A stretch of 64,000 nt of DNA. Source: Brachionus koreanus. Its lineage: Eukaryota > Rotifera > Eurotatoria > Ploima > Brachionidae. Where the stretch lies: assembly GCA_016987375.1 (NCBI GenBank), contig PJRA01000493.1, positions 1,091,578 to 1,155,577 on the forward strand. Reading direction: 5' to 3'. The position numbers and the translations under genes were made by a program. Below are positions 58,562-64,000 of this stretch, one piece after another; the first letter of the stretch is position 1; every line of letters begins with the position of its first letter. The notes below the pieces were generated by a model. The model saw only the letters and a program-made list of their open reading frames with translations. It searched no databases and had not been told where the DNA came from.

Positions 58562-61500
58562 ATGGAAAACAGTTTGATGGAAGACATAGATGTCGACTTC
58601 ATGAGCGGTAAATAAAAACACTGAGCTATTTTTTTTTTGAATTTTTTTAAATAAAATTTTATACTGAAGAAATCCTGGGTTCGTCAGAGCTGCACATGGC
58701 CGACAACATGATCCAAGACCTGATGGGCGACATTAACTCAAAACCAGCCACTCAAACCTGGTTCGCAAACAATCAGAGCCAAAACTTTGTTAACCCTAGC
58801 CAAAATTATCATCAGCTTTCTAATACAGATCCGTACCAAGCGAACGCGGTGCCACAGCAACCTTACCAAAGCCAGCCGCTTGTCTACGAACCGGTTAGCT
58901 TCAACAACAATCTAATCCCGGTAAATTTGCCCGCCAATAACCAAAGCATGATAATTCTTTCAAATGAAAATCAAATGGAAGTACCGTTGCTCAACGTGGA
59001 GCCACAGAACATATTCGTTTACAACCAGAATGAGCCAAGTGCAAAAAAGACACGCAAAAACCTAAAGGATATAATGAACGGCGAGAAGAGCTCTGCTGAT
59101 CCGAGCTATTTGGCTGTTGAGCAAAATTTGGTCACATCCTCCTCTCCTGTGCACACTATCAGTCCTGGTGGTCAAAATTTTCATATGCCGCTCACTCCGC
59201 CTTCGCCTATTCAGACTAAAAACGAGCCCAGCGAAAACAAAAAAAGCCGAAAATCAAAGAGCGAAAATTTATACGAAACAGACTCGAAAAAAAACAAGCC
59301 TCCTAAGCGCACATCTCACAATGCCATTGAAAAAAAATACCGCTCAAGCATAAACGACAAAATAGTTGAGCTTAAAGTAAAAGTGGCCGGCAAAGATGTA
59401 AAACTACAAAAATCTGGCATATTAAGAAAAGCTTTAGAGTACATAAACAATTTAGAAGAAAATAACAAGCAATTAATCGATGAAAATTGTACACTACGTA
59501 CAGCATTGCAGACAATATCTTTAAATTCAAATAATTTGAATATAATACAAAGTGTTTTGAGCAGTGTTAATCTAGCCGAGCCAAAATTGAAGCTTATCGA
59601 ATCGCCAAATACGCCACCATCGTCTGGCTCATCACTGGATGACGATTCATTCTTGTCCACATCAGACTCGGAAGCATCAATTAGTCAACAATCATCAAAT
59701 GTTTCTAGTTCACAAAACAAGGCTAAAACAACGCGCAATTACAAGAAAAAAGTCAAAAAAGAAGCTATTAAAGAAAGCTCAAGAATAATGTTATGCATGG
59801 TTGTAATGAGTGTGTTAATATTCAATCCGTTTAGTCTGATACTACCATCATCGTCTGATCAAAGCGAATCAATGACACAAATATACAAAAATGAAAAACT
59901 AGCATCTGGTGGCCGAGTTCTCAATTGGTTAGACATGGACAACGACCAATATTCCAATTCTAGCATGTTCATGGACAAAAAACCGGTCTATCATGACCTC
60001 AATTTTGTCCTCAGCTGGCTATTAAACACAATACTGATTCTATCATGTCTGATTAAAATATGTGTTAGCGGCGAATCGTACGTAAGCTTGAGCTCGCACC
60101 ATATGGACACCATTGGGCTGCATTACGATCAAGCAGGCAAAAAATTTCAACAAAACAAATACGAAGAAGCGTTTGCCTTGCTTGAAAAAGGCCTCAGCGA
60201 ACTCGGACAAACAGTTCCGCGCTCCAAAATTAGTTTAACAATGGGCATAGCCTGGCAAATGAATAGGCTAATTTTGAACAAACTTTGCATTGGTGTTTGG
60301 CTAACCAGGCTAGGCATGTGGCTGTACGGTGTCCGAAATGCCAAAATGTACAAGCTTAGCGCACTTTTCTACTATGAAATGCACAAATTTTCCTATTTGA
60401 ACATGAAATCCCAACGAGACTTTGTGCTCAAAAGCAGCTGTGTTCAAACAAGCTCTTATTCTGTCCTAATGTATTTATACTACGTTCTCAGCATGCATAA
60501 CATGAGTGACATTTACACTCGACTTGTGCACGCACAAAACAAGGACATTTCTCTCAGAGACAAATTTGATTTGTGCGAGTTCTATTTTTCGGCTTTATTG
60601 GCCTCCAAATTTCGCTTGTCTTCAAATTTGAGCAAAATTTTGAGCAAATATTTGCTAAAAAATCACCTATTCAAAGTTTTTAATGAAAAATGTGAAACTG
60701 AAAATGATTTTGAGCAAAGATGCAAGCTGAGAACCCTCAGAACAATGCTTGACAAGAATTTATTTATACATTTTGTGGTAAATTTTGAGGACTATTTGCC
60801 AACAAAGACAAATAAAGACACATCAAAAACAAACAATCAAAATAATGAGTTTATGGGAATTGAGATGCTTAATTTGATTCAGTACAAACGACGCTTGCTA
60901 TCAAGCTCATTTTTGTACGATGCTGACGATTCATTGACAAATGACGATTGTGCCAAACGAATAATATGTGCCAATGGAGTGTCGTGTGAGTTTTTAATGT
61001 CGAAATTTCAGGACTTTTTGCTATCCAAAATGACAAATCATATTTTTAATAGTTCCGGTGTGGTGTCTATTGAAAGACTGCTCGAGTCAGTCAGTTGCGC
61101 AAATGACCAAAATGTGGCGAGCATTTCTGGAATGGATGATTTGAGCGAGCAGGAGCAAGAGTTGGCCAATGTCGACCAGATTAAGTTTGAAAGACTTGAG
61201 ATGATGTACAAGACTAGCATGGAGTATTTTTCGGCTTCGGAGATGCAAAAACTTGGCCATAGACAGCTAGAAGCCCACTTGGTACTTATCGAACTCTTGA
61301 GCATGTTGAATAGATGGAAGCTTAGAAAATTCGATCATAAAATTATGAACACAAATGATATGAAGAATTCTTTCAACAGCCAGTTCATTGAAGCAGTCAT
61401 ATTTTTGCTAAAAGCCTATGAAAGCTTGCAAGAGCCGGATAAAGCTTTGCAATATTGCCAAAAATCTGCATCAGCTTTGGATTCGTTCAATAGAAGCACA

Positions 61501-63597
61501 GGCTTGTCTTCTCAAGGCTTCTTAGTTGAGGTAACTATTTATTAAATTAAATTATTTAATTAGAAAAAAAATTGAGAAATTTATGCTTTTTTTTTTGTGA
61601 CCAAATGAAACAATACAACTAAAAAAACTATTAAGTTCTTTTAAATTTGAAAATTTTTTGTATCAACTTATTTCTTAATGCGACTGTATCCAATTTAAAT
61701 TTAAATAAGCTATGGGCATGTTTATTGATTCAGTTCTTAACCAGCTTACTACTTTTTCTTTCACCGCACATTTTGTTTTCTTTCACAAATGCTAAATTAG
61801 CCTGGATTAAAAATTTAACTTTGCTTTAAATTTTTTAAGACTCAAAGGCCGGAGGAGTCTTTTGACTCCCTTTTGTTACTTCTTTTCTTTCTTTTTTGTT
61901 CAATAAATTTAATCATTGTTCTAAGGTACGTGCGTAGCACAATTGGCGCATTAAATTTGAATTTCAGAGAACCGAGAACTTAGAAAAAAAATTTTTTGGA
62001 GAAAAAAAAATTGTTTTTTTGACCCTACACCCTAAACGATTTGAAAAACAAAACTTTTTCACACTTTAATATCTCATTTTTAAATATGCTTGTCCTCATA
62101 GTATTACACATCAAAGAGATCAAATTTTTCCATTTAAAAACAAAAATTGTTACTATCCACGAATCTATCAACCTAAACTTATTAGAATTAAGAAACTTTT
62201 GTTGAAATTTCTAACCAAAAGAACAAACCATCAACAACTAATCCAAAATCTCGCGTCATGTCACGCCCAATTCACACTTAACACCACCAATGTATTATAA
62301 AAGATATTTAAACTAAAATTCTTTTAAAATAGTTCCATTTTTCTTTTATTCGTTGGGCTAATAAGAAAGCCTTAGTTCCATCCTGTTCTGACCGAAGCTC
62401 AGCCAAAACTATTTTAATAACAAATAACAATATATAGTATTGCACCAATTCTGATAGGAAATAATATCTTTTATAATCTGAATCAAGATATTATGTCCTT
62501 AATTTACCAATATCTGAGTCAAAAATGGTAAAACTTTTCAAGGATTTTTTTCAGTATTTTTGTATCTTCTCGGCTTATTTTTTCAGATTCGAAAACAAGA
62601 CAAAATTCTGAACAAATCTTTAAAAATCACTTTTTTCTTTTTTTTTATTTTTAAGATTTTAAAATTGAGTCAAAAAAGGGTGATTTACAAAAAAAAGTAT
62701 AATTTTTAATTATGAAAATTTAGAATCCCTAGGCCTTTTGCTTAGATTATTTAAAGATAATGTATTTATGTGGTTGTGTCATCATCTATACATTGACTTG
62801 TTAATTGAAATTTTAAATTTAATTAAAACAATTGATGAAAAATAATTCTTTAAATAATTTCTCAAATTTAATTTTTAACCATGCTTTTAAATCTGAATTT
62901 CAATTTTGAGTTTTCTCATAGTTTTAATTTAAACTTTTTGATTCTTTGTTTTTCTGAAAATTTAATTTTTTTGATCATCCATCAAGTGATCAGATAGATT
63001 TGAAAAGTCTCTGAAATACACTTTTACCAGTCTCATAATGACACAAAAAACTTCTCACTTAAATAGACTGGTGAGAATTGGAAGCTAGGCATTTAAGAAT
63101 TAAGTTAAGTTAGTTTACTTAACTAAGTTTTTTTTTTCAATTGCAAGTTTTGCTTTCAAAATTTTGTACCGATAAAAAAAATAGGGCTTTCTTACTAAAT
63201 TTTTCTTTTCAATGATGAAATAAAATAAATTAAAAAAAAATCAGAGAAATTTTTAATCAAAAAAGAGTAAATAATAAATTTTTTTTAGAAATTTGAACTG
63301 TTAATATATGACTGGCTTTTATCTGCACAAATTCACTTGTGGACCAAAACAAAATCCCACAATCTGGCTTTATATAATAGATGTCTGCAAAATTTTAGAT
63401 CCAAAGTTTGCGATTTTCCCGAATTGAATTATAAAGTAGAAATGTACGAAACAATAATTAAATTCAGCACAAATAGAAATCCGATTCAAATGTTGAATCC
63501 TATGTCAAAGCATCATTTCGTTTCCAAATCCAACCAAGAGGCTTTTAAATCAATAAATTTTATTTTTAAAAAATTAAATCTTCAACTTTTAGATTGA
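58562..63597 (+). CDS. SREBF: sterol regulatory element-binding protein (SREBP), three exons
   Basis: Exons 58562-58607, 58670-61530 and 63289-63597 join in frame to 1,071 residues (human SREBP-1 1,147). Exons 1-2 encode an acidic activation start ([18 protein letters not shown]) and a Gln/Asn/Ser-rich region. The bHLH-zipper lies at about residues 227-300: [18 protein letters not shown] has the tyrosine characteristic of SREBPs, followed by [20 protein letters not shown]. Two membrane segments (about 386-410 and 455-480) start [14 protein letters not shown], with the FNPFS proline pair that site-2 protease cleavage needs, and enclose a lumenal loop with [11 protein letters not shown]. The long C-terminal domain ends in exon 3 ([15 protein letters not shown]). 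The precursor is an ER protein escorted by SCAP and cut by S1P/S2P to release the factor for lipid-synthesis genes. Confidence 0.95.
61531..63288 (+). other. SREBP intron 2 (1.76 kb)
   Basis: Donor gtaact follows LVE and acceptor ttttttag precedes [11 protein letters not shown], matching the family across the join. It contains a one-sided family A terminus at 61835-61920 (TTAA, gactcaaaggccggaggagtc) and a less AT-rich island near 61925-61975. The remainder is AT-rich. Confidence 0.85.
61835..61920. repeat. one-ended family A MITE terminus
   Basis: TTAA then GACTCAAAGGCCGGAGGAGTC and a ttgttcaataaatttaatca block, matching the left end of the copy at 19720. No opposite end was found within about 600 bp, so this is a truncated copy. 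Confidence 0.6.
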
Positions 63598-64000
63598 GAA
63601 AAATTTAATCTTTTCTATTTTTATTTTTTTATATATTGAATTAAGAGTATTGACCTGTTGAAAAAAAATTATATAAAAATTTTATTTTATTTTTTGATAT
63701 TGTATTTTAGCTTAAGTCCATGTAAATTGTTTTTTTTCAAAACTTTTGTCGAAGGTCATGCTTCAAATTTCATAAAAATTTTTAATTCTAATTTACTTTG
63801 TTTAGGTCCGATATTAGGTGATTTTTCAATGTTATTGATTTCAAATAAATTATTGAAAAACTCAATTTTTTGAAATTTTTCTATTGATTTTCAATTTAAA
63901 TTCCTTTAATTAAATCAAAATTTAAAAATTAGTCAGCCATTAGTAAATTGGAAATAAATTGTTAAGGTTGTAGAGATTGTATCAAAATTTAAATTTTAAG
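63598..64000. other. right-edge 3' flank of SREBP
   Basis: 3' flank with AT-rich sequence. A plus-strand frame at 63658-63873 is hydrophobic and AT-driven; I do not call it a gene. Confidence 0.45.

Noticed and set aside
63658..63873. Hydrophobic 71-codon ORF resembling mitochondrial-type protein
   Set aside because: Phe/Ile/Leu/Lys-rich because of A/T runs; no start context and no family motif.

Overview
The window is animal nuclear DNA: very AT-rich, with short AT-rich GT..AG introns (mostly 50-70 bp), long single-exon gene bodies and a heavy load of decayed transposons. The protein set (a Hox5/Scr-like homeobox gene, SREBP, DNA topoisomerase II, CCT8, a large FKBP, RNF121, HUS1, IGHMBP2) is bilaterian. 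Base composition, gene compactness and the SWIM/FLYWCH (MULE-type) repeats fit a spiralian, and a monogonont rotifer is my best guess. That is inference from style, not a database match.

Layout. 1-545: left-edge mariner and LINE remnants. 740-8322: minus-strand cluster of a possible microprotein, HUS1 and a three-exon IGHMBP2 with a 3.2 kb intron holding a MULE remnant. The HUS1 stop and the IGHMBP2 start are 94 bp apart, with a poly(A) signal and a splice acceptor ending exactly at the ATG, which suggests an operon. 9114-9390: solo LTR. 10272-10954: a two-exon single-TM protein gene and an orphan last exon. 11999-15000: Tigger, mariner and TTAA-MITE remnants. 15768-18908: a small alanine/glycine-rich protein gene and eight-exon CCT8. 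19700-20840: MITE and LTR-like debris. 21367-22676: RNF121 in six exons. 22.7-28.3 kb: gene desert with a decayed LINE.

28698-29675 is the most unusual gene: a 325-residue protein with a TAZ2-type zinc finger followed by a KIX-like domain, both otherwise known from CBP/p300, but without bromodomain, HAT or ZZ. 32314-34056: small secreted protein and FKBP4/5-like immunophilin. 36278-41138: DNA topoisomerase II with an internally duplicated acidic/basic tail. 41.4-48.0 kb: a mosaic of Tc1, piggyBac-like, MULE, Gypsy, Tigger and other transposase remnants, a 20-bp minisatellite inside a perfect 75-bp inverted repeat, and two complementary broken copies of a small cysteine-containing secreted protein. 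48833-49618: Hox gene in three exons with no other Hox gene nearby. 50.3-58.1 kb: about 0.8 kb inverted duplication with LINE, MULE and MITE insertions between the arms. 58562-63597: SREBP in three exons.

Exon joins were checked by hand for frame and GT/AG agreement. IGHMBP2, CCT8, RNF121, FKBP, TOP2, the Hox gene, SREBP and the TM protein all close into uninterrupted reading frames. Family names come from recognised motifs and remembered family architecture; no search was run. Three runs of N (19827-19876, 31310-31324, 45589-45705) are assembly gaps.
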